Below, one piece after another: positions 1-9,484 of a stretch of 64,000 nucleotides of DNA. The translations under genes were made by a program, and so were the position numbers. The notes beneath the pieces were generated by a model, which saw only the letters and a program-made list of their open reading frames with translations, did no database searches and had not been told where the DNA came from. This DNA comes from Wolbachia pipientis (GTDB lineage Bacteria > Pseudomonadota > Alphaproteobacteria > Rickettsiales > Anaplasmataceae), in NCBI GenBank assembly GCA_023052945.1, contig CP095495.1, forward strand, positions 930,001 through 994,000, in the 5' to 3' direction. The stretch's first letter is position 1, and each line of letters opens with the position of its first letter.

Positions 1-63
1 GGCACTAAACTAGGTAACTTAGCTGGTTCAACCACCGCAACTAAATCAACATATTTCAAGTAG
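1..63 (+). CDS. Possible 3' end of a truncated gene
   Basis: From the first base, frame 1 is open for 20 codons and then meets a TAG stop at 61-63. The peptide (about GTKLGNLAGSTTATK...) resembles nothing I recognise. It may be the tail of a gene cut by the window edge, or chance. The IS5 element begins 13 bases later. Without the sequence to the left I cannot choose. Confidence 0.2.
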   Translation, partial: GTKLGNLAGSTTATKSTYFK

Positions 64-155
64 CTTTTTTACCATAAGACCTGCTGAAAAAGGTGATTGA
101 AAAAATGATGTGAGAGAGGTAGAAGAAGAATAAGCAGATCAAGTAAGGAAAAAAA

Positions 156-593
156 ATGAGCTTTAGTTACTATAATATGAAAAAACACCCAAGAAACTTT
201 CGTAATATAACAGGTTTAACTATAGAGGAGTTCGAAAAAGTAGTGGAAAAAGTGAGGTCTGGATGGGAAAAACAGAAAAAGTGTCATGGTAGAAGATCAA
301 AACTACCAACTCTGGAAGATAAGTTGTTTTGCGTAATTTTGTACTATCGCACTTACATAACACATAGATTTTTAGGATGCCTATTCAATGTACACAACGC
401 AAATGTATGTAGGTTACTTAAGAGAATAGAGCCATTACTCGCCAAAAAAGTGACTATAACAAAAGATAGAAGTATGACGCCAGAAAAAATACTGAAGATT
501 TTGGCTGATGTTACAGAACAGCAAATACAGAGACCAGAAGATAGTAAAAAACGGAAGAAATCATATTCAGGAAAAAAAGAACCAACACTATGA
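156..593 (+). CDS. IS5 transposase, frame A (N-terminal half)
   Basis: This encodes the first 145 residues of the DDE transposase: a helix-turn-helix-like N-terminal domain, then the first half of the catalytic domain. Residue 37 is Trp, as in copy 2; copies 3 and 4 have a stop and a Cys there. Asp118 in the context ILADVTEQQ is the likely first catalytic acid. The frame leaves the family sequence after the A7 run at 572-578 and ends in a TGA that overlaps the ATG of frame B (ATGA at 590-593). Full-length transposase therefore needs a frameshift or slippage on the A run; otherwise two part-proteins are made. A GGAAAAAAAATG context precedes the start. Confidence 0.85.
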   Translation: MSFSYYNMKKHPRNFRNITGLTIEEFEKVVEKVRSGWEKQKKCHGRRSKLPTLEDKLFCVILYYRTYITHRFLGCLFNVHNANVCRLLKRIEPLLAKKVTITKDRSMTPEKILKILADVTEQQIQRPEDSKKRKKSYSGKKEPTL

Positions 594-970
594 AAACTGA
601 GATTATTATCGAAGAAGGAGGAAGAATTTTATCAGTGTCAAAGTCATACCGTGGTAGAATTAGTGATTTCCGCATAAGGAAACAAGAAAAATATTTACCA
701 CTTGATAGCATAAAACATGCCGATTCTGGATATCAAGGTTGGCAAAAATTGCAAAGCAATGTTATAATTCCATATAAAAAGTATCGTAAAAAGCCATTAA
801 CTCCAGAGCATAATAGAAGATTAGCATCATTTAGAATGAGAGTAGAAAACAAGATCCGAGAGATAAAGATATTTAAGATTATGTCGAATGTTTATCGCAA
901 TTTTCAGAAAAAATATAACCTGAGGTTCAATATTATTGCTGGTATTGTAAATCTTAAGCACGCCTTTTAG
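590..970 (+). CDS. IS5 transposase, frame B (C-terminal half)
   Basis: This is the 126-residue C-terminal half of the transposase. It contains the GRISDF segment, where the second catalytic Asp is expected, the HADSGYQG block, and ENKIREIK, where the catalytic Glu is expected. In copies 3 and 4 the same residues are fused to frame A in one 271-codon frame. Whether the ATG at 590 is used independently or only reached by frameshifting cannot be told from sequence; IS5-group elements of the IS1031 type are known for such two-frame organisation. Confidence 0.8.
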   Translation: MKTEIIIEEGGRILSVSKSYRGRISDFRIRKQEKYLPLDSIKHADSGYQGWQKLQSNVIIPYKKYRKKPLTPEHNRRLASFRMRVENKIREIKIFKIMSNVYRNFQKKYNLRFNIIAGIVNLKHAF

Positions 971-1031
971 TTAACCTTGATTTTAGTCACCCTCCTTTCC
1001 TTTTTTTTATCGCTTGATTCGCAGCAGGTCT

Positions 1032-1466
1032 ATAGAGCAAAAAATAGAAACAATAAAAAACTCCATACGTGAACTATTAAAACAACACAAAGAATTGTTG
1101 GAAGATTTTCAACTCCTATTCAGGTATAGGAGAGAATAGCTATTTTAGCGGAAATTCCTGACATAAAGGCTTTTATACATGCCAGGCAATTGGCAGCATA
1201 CGCTGGCACGAAATATAACATCAGGTTCATCTGTATATGCCAAGCCCAGATTAAGTAAATCAGGTTCACGAACACTACGTAAGGCAATGTATTTTCCTGC
1301 TATAGTAGCTAAAAATCACAATCCTATTATTATAACTTTTTGCAAGAGATTAAAAGAAAAAGGCAAGCATAATATGGCCATTGTGGGAGCTGCGATGCGT
1401 AAGTTACTCCATATTGTTTTTGGTGTTCTAAGCTCAAAGAAGGCTTTTGATCCAGAAAAACTATAG
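1032..1466 (+). pseudogene. IS110-family transposase remnant
   Basis: Translation in shifting frames gives the C-terminal part of an IS110/IS116/IS902-type transposase. Bases 1032-1138 encode IEQKIETIKNSIRELLKQ and onward to a stop. Then ILAEIPDIKAFIHARQLAAYAG appears in another frame, and from about 1212 a third frame encodes ITSGSSVYAKPRLSKSG through GAAMRKLLHIVFGVL to a stop at 1464-1466. The glycine-rich 'PGIG' segment between the first two pieces is lost. At least two indels make it non-functional. The start of the gene is missing; IS5 copy 1 sits directly at its left edge. Confidence 0.8.
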
Positions 1467-1567
1467 GGCTAAGAGGTTGACTGGAGTTTAAAATCAAAAA
1501 ATGCTTCTAAGCCATCTCATATAAAATGGCATCTTACACGAATTTATTGAATGTAGTTGGTTAGTGG

Positions 1568-1628
1568 ATATGTTGATAAGTAAATTAGTTTTATATATAA
1601 GACAGCAGGAATTTACTTATCAACATAT
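1568..1628. repeat. Perfect 19-bp inverted repeat in a non-coding region
   Basis: Bases 1568-1586 (ATATGTTGATAAGTAAATT) are the exact reverse complement of 1610-1628, with a 23-nt AT-rich loop. There is no T-run after either arm, so it is not a typical intrinsic terminator. Each arm contains TTATCAACA, a one-mismatch match to a DnaA box, but two such boxes alone do not make an origin. It may be the terminal repeat of a lost element or a protein-binding palindrome. Confidence 0.6.
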
Positions 1629-1740
1629 ACATTAACTATAATAATCTTTATACCACTAAACTGTTGGCAGTATTTTGTGATTTTACAATACAGCTTAAGG
1701 TTCAATTTTTATAATTTTTTTTTGACTGACAAGACGGTAT

Positions 1741-2284
1741 CTACGTCATACCGCCGCAGTATCTCCTTAGCATAGATCCCGCTAACACGTAGTGGGATGA
1801 CGGTTGTCGTTTAGCTACAAATATTAAGAAATTTGCCAAACGAAAAAAAAGACAAAAGAAGCCCCGTTGGTGACTAGTTATTTATATGTACTTCAAAATA
1901 TTGGCGTTTTTTATTCTAAACGCTACGATTTAGCTGCTTTTAAATGCAACTAACCTAAATTATAAACGTTAAGAAATTTACTGAGCGGAAAAAAAGGCAA
2001 AGAAACCCCAGGGTAGCTAGTATTCAAATTCTCCCTTGTCTATTTGACGTCTTTTACTGTCTTAAACGCTTTATAAGCGCGTTTCAGCTTATATAGGTAG
2101 AAACCTAGAAGTTTTATAAAGACATGAGGTGCACATAGTGCGAAAAATTAAGCATGATTTACGCCAAATACATTAAGTTTTTTGTCATTAATCCACTGCA
2201 GAGATTGCGAAGATAAATAATTAGCTTCACTTTCATGATAAGGGGGCTGGCGGAATTTGTCAAGCAAGTTTTTTCGTTTCTAAC
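1741..2284 (-). repeat. Dispersed ~500-bp repeat, copy A
   Basis: This stretch recurs at 34716-35210 and 46864-47394 with high identity (copies A and C are closest). It begins with the palindromic 'ctacgtcatacc...gatcccgctaacacgtag' module and ends with 'aagggggctgg...tttgtcaag'. It contains two diverged tandem units of roughly 150 bp; each has an 'aaacgct' block, a 'ctagt/ctagc' block, an A-run and 'ttaagaaattt'. No convincing open frame crosses it. On the minus strand it opens with a consensus promoter (separate entry). It fills the otherwise gene-free interval 1467-2320. Confidence 0.85.
2235..2263 (-). promoter_or_regulatory. Consensus sigma-70 promoter inside dispersed repeat A
   Basis: On the minus strand, TTGACA (2263-2258) is followed after exactly 17 bases by TATCAT (2240-2235). 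Both hexamers and the spacing are kept in copies B and C although the spacer has changed at several bases. Transcription would run leftward into the repeat body. No transcript has been seen; the call rests on consensus match plus conservation. Confidence 0.6.
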
Positions 2285-2320
2285 GGTTGTTGCCAAAAAC
2301 TATACAAGAAGTCTAATGAG

Positions 2321-2872
2321 TTAACTTTCATATATCCTGAGTAGTTCTTGTGCATTAGCTTTGATTAGGATAGGGCATTTTCTGTCATTTAATAGGGAAT
2401 GCAATATTTCAGTTGCACCTTTAATGTCGTTATTATGTATCTTTACTACAGCGATAGCTTCTTGGCTTGAATAAGGATACACTGCACTTGATTCTAAATT
2501 ATCAATTTTATCTTTATTTATTTTTTCACCGTTGGAGTGAAGTAAGCTCATTACCTCTAAGTATTGTGCTAACTCACGCAAAACATTAGGAGCATCTTTA
2601 TCATCTGCCAAATCATTATAAATAATAGATGCTGTGTCTGTTGGCATTGAATCTGAGATATGATTGAATGCGTGTTCAAAATTTGCTAAATACCCCCAAT
2701 TTGAATCTATTTCTTCTAGCAGCGGCTTACTATCTTTTTTTAAGAATAATACTTCGTAAAATTTGTCACCTGCAGTTATAGATTGTTTTGTGTTATCAAT
2801 GTTGCGCAATAAGTATAATGTGATGCCGACTAACATTGGCGCGAGTGCAAGCAGAAAGATGTATTTTTTCAT
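2321..2872 (-). CDS. Membrane-anchored protein, TPR/YfgM-like
   Basis: This encodes about 183 residues starting MKKYIFLLALAPMLVG, a single N-terminal transmembrane helix (residues 3-22). The periplasmic remainder is helical and has spaced A/L residues like the ancillary TPR domain of YfgM/DUF2659-type proteins. I chose this start over an in-frame ATG 32 codons upstream because that extension is out of character and the Lys-Lys-hydrophobic N-terminus is typical. Upstream lies the divergent 16S rRNA gene. Function is inferred only from topology; proteins of this shape often assist translocon or chaperone complexes. Confidence 0.65.
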   Translation of the reverse strand: MKKYIFLLALAPMLVGITLYLLRNIDNTKQSITAGDKFYEVLFLKKDSKPLLEEIDSNWGYLANFEHAFNHISDSMPTDTASIIYNDLADDKDAPNVLRELAQYLEVMSLLHSNGEKINKDKIDNLESSAVYPYSSQEAIAVVKIHNNDIKGATEILHSLLNDRKCPILIKANAQELLRIYES

Positions 2873-2931
2873 GGTAATATTCCAAATAGTTATATATTTA
2901 TACATTAATGCTTTTGATTTGCAAAAACATA

Positions 2932-2959
2932 TTGACATAGTGATTATATCACATAATAA
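2932..2959 (+). promoter_or_regulatory. Likely promoter of the 16S rRNA gene
   Basis: TTGACA (2932-2937), a 16-bp spacer and TAATAA (2954-2959) lie about 130 bp before the mature 16S 5' end. The spacer holds a small palindrome GTGAT-TAT-ATCAC (2940-2952) that could bind a regulator. It is the best -35 match in the interval, but no start site is known. Confidence 0.45.
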
Positions 2960-3067
2960 TATTCTCAAAGTTGTTTGAATAGTTGGAGATTAAAATATTT
3001 CTAAAGTAGAAATAAAGACAGCAGTATTAAGCTAAATTATTTTTTGTCGGATTTATTCGATGTATCC

Positions 3068-3086
3068 TCAACCTTTTATAGGTTGA
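3068..3086 (+). other. Leader hairpin just upstream of 16S rRNA
   Basis: TCAACCT and AGGTTGA form a 7-bp stem with a 5-nt loop, ending six bases before the mature 16S start. This is a plausible processing or anti-termination element of the pre-rRNA leader. It was predicted by eye only. Confidence 0.4.
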
Positions 3087-3091
3087 AGTCT

Positions 3092-4595
<1,504 letters not shown>

Positions 4596-4601
4596 GGCTT
4601 T

Positions 4602-4642
4602 GCACATAACTTACCATTTTTAATGATGGTGTTGTTATGTGC
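4602..4642 (+). terminator. Hairpin after 16S rRNA (terminator or processing stem)
   Basis: GCACATAAC (4602-4610) pairs perfectly with GTTATGTGC (4634-4642), and an inner ACCAT/ATGGT pairing extends the fold. It starts seven bases after the mature 16S end. In a split rRNA operon this position suits a 3' processing stem or transcription stop. No strong T-run follows, so processing is as likely as termination. Confidence 0.5.
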
Positions 4643-4763
4643 TATACTGCTGTCTTTACTTCTACTTTATTTTAATTTCCCAATAACGGAATTTTATGAG
4701 TGATAGGCTCTTTCTCCACATTTACAAATATATAAAGTACAAGTTACTAGTTTTTTCTCTATT

Positions 4764-5072
4764 ATGCACAGACTGACTGGTATCTTGCTATTCCTTTTAT
4801 TAATGATACTTTCTTGGTATTTCATATTACATGTTTACTTTCCTGAGTTACTTATAGTAAGGTACTTAAATGCATTATTATTCACTCCTGTTGCTAAATT
4901 AGCTTATGTCTTATGTTTTATAAGTTTTGTATATCATTTTCTTAATGGTATTCGTCATTTATTGTGGGATGTTGGGCTTAATTTAGAAATTACTGGCGTT
5001 TCAAGGAGTGCTATACTGCTGACAGTAACGCTACTTCTTTCTACTATTGCTTTTTTATTTATGTTTATATGA
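4764..5072 (+). CDS. sdhC: Succinate dehydrogenase cytochrome b556 subunit (apparent 5' frameshift)
   Basis: SdhC anchors complex II and binds heme b. Three membrane helices are visible, and FVYHFLNGIRHLLWD matches the heme-ligand signature HxxxGxRHLxxD. The open frame starts at MHRLTG, which is internal in the family: the usual N-terminus (SDRPLSPHLxIYK) is missing. Upstream bases do encode it in two frames: ATG at 4696 reads M-S-D-R, then the frame of LSPHLQIYKVQVTSFFSI continues from 4710 straight into MHRLTG. A single lost base near 4708 explains this. The intact gene would run 4696-5072. Whether this product is functional, or a sequencing or slippage effect is involved, is unknown. It overlaps sdhD by four bases (ATGA). 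Confidence 0.85.
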   Translation: MHRLTGILLFLLLMILSWYFILHVYFPELLIVRYLNALLFTPVAKLAYVLCFISFVYHFLNGIRHLLWDVGLNLEITGVSRSAILLTVTLLLSTIAFLFMFI

Positions 5073-5425
5073 GTCAATCTGGAAATTCAGTACATCATTG
5101 GTGGGTTCAGCGTGTTTCTGCGGTAATTTTACTGTTCCTGTTTCCTTGGTTTATCTATTCATTTTCTTGCGCATTTTATACTGGTAGCTCTTTGTCTTTT
5201 AGTGAAAAATTTATTAATCACCCTCTAGAGCTTTTATTTTTTGTTGTATTGTTGTTTTGCATTTTTTGGCACGCAGTTCTTGGAATGCAGGTAGTGTGTG
5301 AAGATTATATACACAGTGTACCTCTAAGAGTTTTTACGATTACATGCATAAAGTACTTATCAAGCATTATTTATATAGTTCTTGCCTTCACAATTTTTTT
5401 CTTTTACAGGCATATTTTCTTGTAA
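5069..5425 (+). CDS. sdhD: Succinate dehydrogenase membrane anchor subunit
   Basis: This is the 118-residue second membrane subunit of succinate:quinone oxidoreductase. Three hydrophobic helices (about residues 15-35, 50-72, 90-115) and the motif HAVLGMQVVCEDYI fit SdhD, where the His and the Asp-Tyr pair take part in heme and quinone binding. The ATG overlaps the sdhC stop (ATGA), indicating translational coupling. The sdhA and sdhB genes are not in this window, so the sdh genes appear split in this genome. Confidence 0.88.
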   Translation: MSQSGNSVHHWWVQRVSAVILLFLFPWFIYSFSCAFYTGSSLSFSEKFINHPLELLFFVVLLFCIFWHAVLGMQVVCEDYIHSVPLRVFTITCIKYLSSIIYIVLAFTIFFFYRHIFL

Positions 5426-5501
5426 AATCACCGGTGCTGTGTTAATATATTATTAGTGTACTAGTTTTATCATTGAACTATAGCGATTTTGGTTTAACAA
5501 T

Positions 5502-6710
5502 ATGTTAGAGACATTGAAAAAGTGGGGAACGGATCTTACGCTAAAAGTGAAGGATCTGTTTACTTCACCTGAATCTCAAGTTTATGTCAAAGACCTCAGA
5601 AAGGTAATGGTATATAAGGATGGGAGAAAATGCCGGTACCCAAAAAATTACGATGAAATTGTAAAATCTGGGAAAATTATAGAAGCTAAGAATAGCGAGG
5701 GTGAGACTATATATAAACTTTTATATAGCAAGACAGACACAGATGGAAGAAAACCAAGTTTTGAATTGACTCTTGTCAAGGAAACGGACGATAGGTCTTA
5801 TTTTACCATTAACTTTTTAGTTAGTAAAGGTAGGCGTGAGGTTAATGATTATAGTAGATTTTATAAGCCATTTAAGTTTTCAAAAATAGATCTTGAAAAA
5901 CACTTGCCGGTCTTTGAGGTTGATACTAAGTTACTTAGATTAACTAATTCTTCTTTTCTTGCTAAAAAAGGTTGCTTCATCAATGATGACACGGGAGAAG
6001 TTGATGAGAAAGATAGAGATGAAAAAGGAAGAAATGGAGAATTATTATACACTAGTAATTACAAGAAGCTAAGCACCCATTTTTCAGAAATTAGAGATCA
6101 GGATGGTAATCTAGAGCTAGATAAAAGTCTTATATCTGTTCCTATCGTTTTTGCTACAAGCTTGGCTAAAGTTTGTACTAAATTGTTGACCTCTCTTCCT
6201 ATAAAGTTAGGGGAGTATTTAATAAGCGAACAAAACCCAATTGCAAAGTCTTTTGGCTATCTTTTGTTCACCCCTGCAATGGCAGTAAAAAATTTAGTAA
6301 ATATGGGAGCTACCATACTTAAGGCTCCAATTTTATTATTTGTAGCAGATAAGAAGAAGTATGGTGATGCTTACTTCACTATGTGGAAACACCAGTTGAA
6401 AGGATGTTGGGAAGAAGCAAAAAGTGACTTTAATGTTATTAAAGGTGAAGAAAGGCTAAAGCCAGGGCAAAAGGATCATAAGCCACTTAGTATAGTGGGC
6501 ACATGGGATGAGCTTAACGCTAGAAGGCCAAAGAAACAAGGGAATGATAAAGAAGTTAGCAAGAGTAATGAAATACTAAAGAGTCCTGAGGAAGAACAAA
6601 ATAAGGGTAATGAAATATTAAGTGATAAAAGAAAAGGTCATGTTGAGGAATTACAAAATAGAAGAAATTCACAGCAAGGGCAAGGCGCTACACATGATCA
6701 CTCTCATTAG
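5502..6710 (+). CDS. Hypothetical protein with amphipathic hydrophobic block
   Basis: This 402-residue protein is one I do not recognise. The first 200 residues are charged and mixed, with no signal peptide. Residues 211-284 form a long weakly hydrophobic segment (around IVFATSLAKVCTKLL and AVKNLVNMGATILKAPILLFV) that could associate with membranes. The last 100 residues are Lys/Glu/Asn/Gln-rich and look disordered, ending THDHSH. The composition and lack of a known domain are like lineage-restricted secreted proteins of Anaplasmataceae, but this is only a guess. It stands alone between sdhD and the mannose gene. Confidence 0.8.
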   Translation: MLETLKKWGTDLTLKVKDLFTSPESQVYVKDLRKVMVYKDGRKCRYPKNYDEIVKSGKIIEAKNSEGETIYKLLYSKTDTDGRKPSFELTLVKETDDRSYFTINFLVSKGRREVNDYSRFYKPFKFSKIDLEKHLPVFEVDTKLLRLTNSSFLAKKGCFINDDTGEVDEKDRDEKGRNGELLYTSNYKKLSTHFSEIRDQDGNLELDKSLISVPIVFATSLAKVCTKLLTSLPIKLGEYLISEQNPIAKSFGYLLFTPAMAVKNLVNMGATILKAPILLFVADKKKYGDAYFTMWKHQLKGCWEEAKSDFNVIKGEERLKPGQKDHKPLSIVGTWDELNARRPKKQGNDKEVSKSNEILKSPEEEQNKGNEILSDKRKGHVEELQNRRNSQQGQGATHDHSH

Positions 6711-6822
6711 CAATTACTTTAAATCAACATTTACTTTCTTTATTAACTATTCCACAACAAAAACTTGCATGTATTTTGCCCTCAGTATAAGATATTAATT
6801 ATTTAATTAATATCTTAACTAA

Positions 6823-8121
6823 ATGCGCCCTGTAATATTGTGTGGTGGTAGTGGTAGCAGACTTTGGCCTTTATCTAAGCCAAAGCAATTTCAGAAAATA
6901 TTTAGTCAGAACACTATGTTTCACAACACTTTGTTGAGGCTAAAAAGCGATTATATGCCGCCCATAATTGCTACAAATATACAGTACGAGTCATTAGTGA
7001 TGGAGGAATTGCATGCACTGCAAGAATATAAAGTGATTTTCGAACCAGTGAAAATTGGAACAGCAGCGGCAATATTAATTGCTGCGCTTCTCTGCAATGA
7101 AAACGAGACAATGTTAATTCTGCCTTCAGATCATTTCATAGGTGATTTGAATAGTTTTTATGCTTCTACTCAAAAAGCGTCTAAGTTAGCCTCTGAAACT
7201 AACTCTATAGTCACTTTTGGGGTTAAGCCTAATGAATTCAATTCTGAATACGGTTATATAAATGCAGTTTATGATCAGAAAGAAAAATATCATATAGTGA
7301 AAGATTTTACAGAAAAACCCGAGCGTAAGTTAAGTAACGATCATTATTGGAACTCTGGAATATTTGTGTTTAAAGCAAAACGCTATATAGATGAGATCAA
7401 AAAATCTGCCCCAAGTCTTTATAATTTATGTTTTGCAAGTGTGAAACATTTCATACCGCAAGAGAGATTTCTGTATTTAAAACAACGAGATTTTGCAGGA
7501 ATTGAAGGCATATCCATTGATTACTTGGTAATGGAAAAAGCAAAGAACATTACAATGGTAGAGGCTAATTTCGATTGGTTGGATGTTGGAACTTGGAATT
7601 CAGTTTTAGAATTGAGTGAGAAGTTTAGCAAAGAACCGGTGTCATTTCAGCATGTGATTAGAGAAAAAGAACCAGTTTTAACGACAGAAAGTAATAAAAA
7701 TTTATTGGGTGGAGCTTATAAGCAACCAAACAAAAGCCTAATATTGTTTATTAATAAGGTTAAGAAAGCAAAAGCGATAAGAAGAGAAATCAAGCCATGG
7801 GGATTTTATAGTATAATTTTAATGAGCGAAAATTTTCTTATAAAATATCTTTTTATAAATCCATTAAGCTGCACTTCTAAGCAATTCCATCACTATAGAG
7901 ATGAATACCATATAGTACTATCAGGAGTTGGGTATGTTAGTTTAGGCGACAAAGAATATGCTATAGTAAAAGACCATATGATAGAAATCCCAAGGGAAGT
8001 TTCCCATAGGATTGAAAATAGAAGCACAAGCTCTCCACTTGAAATAGTTGAATTTCAGATAGGAGAGCATTTATCTGATAATGATATAGTGAGATTGGAT
8101 GATGTATATGGAAGATTTTGA
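6823..8121 (+). CDS. manC: Mannose-1-phosphate guanylyltransferase/mannose-6-phosphate isomerase
   Basis: This bifunctional enzyme would make GDP-mannose from mannose-1-phosphate and GTP. Residues 8-23 (GGSGSRLWPLSKPKQF) are the nucleotidyltransferase signature; FTEKPERK (162-169), NSGIFVF (177-183) and FDWLDVGTW (250-258) follow as in the family. Residues 323-432 are the type II isomerase cupin, starting at KPWGFY. The usual QxHxHRxEH metal site appears as SKQFHHYRDEYH, so isomerase activity is less certain. Length (432) is a little short of the common 470-480. Wolbachia lacks LPS synthesis, so the use of GDP-mannose is unclear. Confidence 0.88.
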   Translation: MRPVILCGGSGSRLWPLSKPKQFQKIFSQNTMFHNTLLRLKSDYMPPIIATNIQYESLVMEELHALQEYKVIFEPVKIGTAAAILIAALLCNENETMLILPSDHFIGDLNSFYASTQKASKLASETNSIVTFGVKPNEFNSEYGYINAVYDQKEKYHIVKDFTEKPERKLSNDHYWNSGIFVFKAKRYIDEIKKSAPSLYNLCFASVKHFIPQERFLYLKQRDFAGIEGISIDYLVMEKAKNITMVEANFDWLDVGTWNSVLELSEKFSKEPVSFQHVIREKEPVLTTESNKNLLGGAYKQPNKSLILFINKVKKAKAIRREIKPWGFYSIILMSENFLIKYLFINPLSCTSKQFHHYRDEYHIVLSGVGYVSLGDKEYAIVKDHMIEIPREVSHRIENRSTSSPLEIVEFQIGEHLSDNDIVRLDDVYGRF

Positions 8122-8254
8122 AATTCTAATGTTAAAGATACTCTATAAGTCTGCTAAATTTAAAGGAGTAAAAATATCTAGTTTTCAAATAAAGAAAAGT
8201 CTACACTTATACGAAGTTTCAAGAATATAATGTTTAACCTCAAAATATTTTGTA

Positions 8255-9484
8255 ATGTCCATTGCCTTTGAAATTACTATGGCTGCTTGCTATTTGCGAG
8301 CGAAAAATGCCAGATTTTGCTCTATAATGACTTTGTTCTCTATTATCGGCATTGCCCTTGGAGTTGCAACACTAATAGTGGTGATGTCTGTGATGAACGG
8401 ATTCAGAGCAAAGTTGCTTGACTCAATACTTGGCATTGATGGCCATATTAATGTTTATTTTGATAAGAACATAAATTCAGATTACTGCACAGTTTCGAAA
8501 TCTATTGAGAAAATTCCTGGTATATTAAAAGCTACTCCTATGACCAATGATCAAGTTATTATTGTAGCAAATGGTAAAATTGCAGGTAGCGTAATGCGAG
8601 GTGTGTCAACTAAAGATTTGCTTGATAGTACTACCATTACAAATAATGTAATTATAGGTGATGTAAAAAAATTTGATGAAGGGATAATAATAGGAGCACG
8701 ATTGGCAGAAGCTTTGAACGTTGACTATGGCGACAAAATTACGTTTATATCATCTGAAGAATTTGATGCATTACTTGGTGAAATGCCGCGAATGAAAAAA
8801 TATAAAGTTATAGCAATATTTGATATGGGTATGTTTGAGTATGATAATACCTTGATATATATACCTCTAAAATCAGCACAAGCCTTTTTTAATTATGAAA
8901 ATAGCATAAAAAATATAGAAGTACTTGTAGACGACGTTACTAGAGCTGATAAGCTGGCAGATGCTATAGAAAAAGAAATAGGAATGAAAGCTGAAAGTTG
9001 GCAATTACAGCAAAGCCATTATTTTAGTGCTTTAAAAACTGAAAGAAATGTGATGTTTTTAATTCTTACTTTGATTATAGTTGTAGCAGCGTTTAATATT
9101 ATCTCAAATTTAATGATGATAGTGCAAGAAAAGAAATCCGCGATTGCAATTATGCGTACATTTGGTGCAACAAGTGGAAGCATTATGCGCATATTTTGCG
9201 CTTGTGGTCTATTAATCGGTTTTACGGGAACTTGTCTTGGTTGTATTATAGGTGTCGTTTTTTCTCTCAATATCGAAAGTATTAGAGTGTTTTTAGAAAA
9301 CATTACTAACGTCAAGCTGTTTGATCCTATGATATACTTTTTTTCAAGTTTACCGGTGATATTAGTCCCTCAAGATGTAGTAAGTATTTCTGCGCTTGCG
9401 TTACTCTTATCATTTTTAGCGACAATTGCTCCTGCATTGCAGGCAGCTGCACAAGATCCTGCGGAGATACTACGTTATGAATGA
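8255..9484 (+). CDS. lolC: Lipoprotein-releasing ABC transporter permease LolC/LolE
   Basis: This 409-residue permease lets the LolD ATPase release lipoproteins from the inner membrane. TM1 lies at about 22-45, followed by a ~220-residue periplasmic domain (MacB core), then three C-terminal helices and the end motif ALQAAAQDPAEILRYE typical of LolC/E. Rickettsiales carry a single LolC/E gene, which probably works as a homodimer. The stop overlaps the next start by eight bases, so the three following genes likely form one transcript. Confidence 0.9.
   Translation: MSIAFEITMAACYLRAKNARFCSIMTLFSIIGIALGVATLIVVMSVMNGFRAKLLDSILGIDGHINVYFDKNINSDYCTVSKSIEKIPGILKATPMTNDQVIIVANGKIAGSVMRGVSTKDLLDSTTITNNVIIGDVKKFDEGIIIGARLAEALNVDYGDKITFISSEEFDALLGEMPRMKKYKVIAIFDMGMFEYDNTLIYIPLKSAQAFFNYENSIKNIEVLVDDVTRADKLADAIEKEIGMKAESWQLQQSHYFSALKTERNVMFLILTLIIVVAAFNIISNLMMIVQEKKSAIAIMRTFGATSGSIMRIFCACGLLIGFTGTCLGCIIGVVFSLNIESIRVFLENITNVKLFDPMIYFFSSLPVILVPQDVVSISALALLLSFLATIAPALQAAAQDPAEILRYE

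Larger units (their letters stand above)
77..1031 (+). mobile_element. IS5-family insertion sequence, copy 1 (ISWpi1-like)
   Basis: This 955-bp element is bounded by inverted ends AGACCTGCTG and CAGCAGGTCT and flanked by a 3-bp direct repeat ATA (74-76 and 1032-1034). It is almost identical to the copies at 15615, 23299 and 33760, which points to recent spread. The transposase is in two overlapping frames, joined at a run of seven A (572-578) that is eight A in two of the other copies. The right flank is a decayed IS110 transposase, so this is probably an element inserted into an older element. The name ISWpi1 is from memory of Wolbachia IS5 elements and was not checked. Confidence 0.9.

Noticed and set aside
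1568..1628. Possible replication origin from two DnaA-box-like arms
   Set aside because: Only two imperfect boxes forming one hairpin, with no AT-rich unwinding repeats, CtrA or IHF-type cluster, and no origin-linked genes nearby.
1741..2284. CRISPR array or repeat-spacer structure in the dispersed repeat
   Set aside because: Only two diverged internal units of unequal length, no constant direct repeats of 24-40 bp, and no cas gene in the window.
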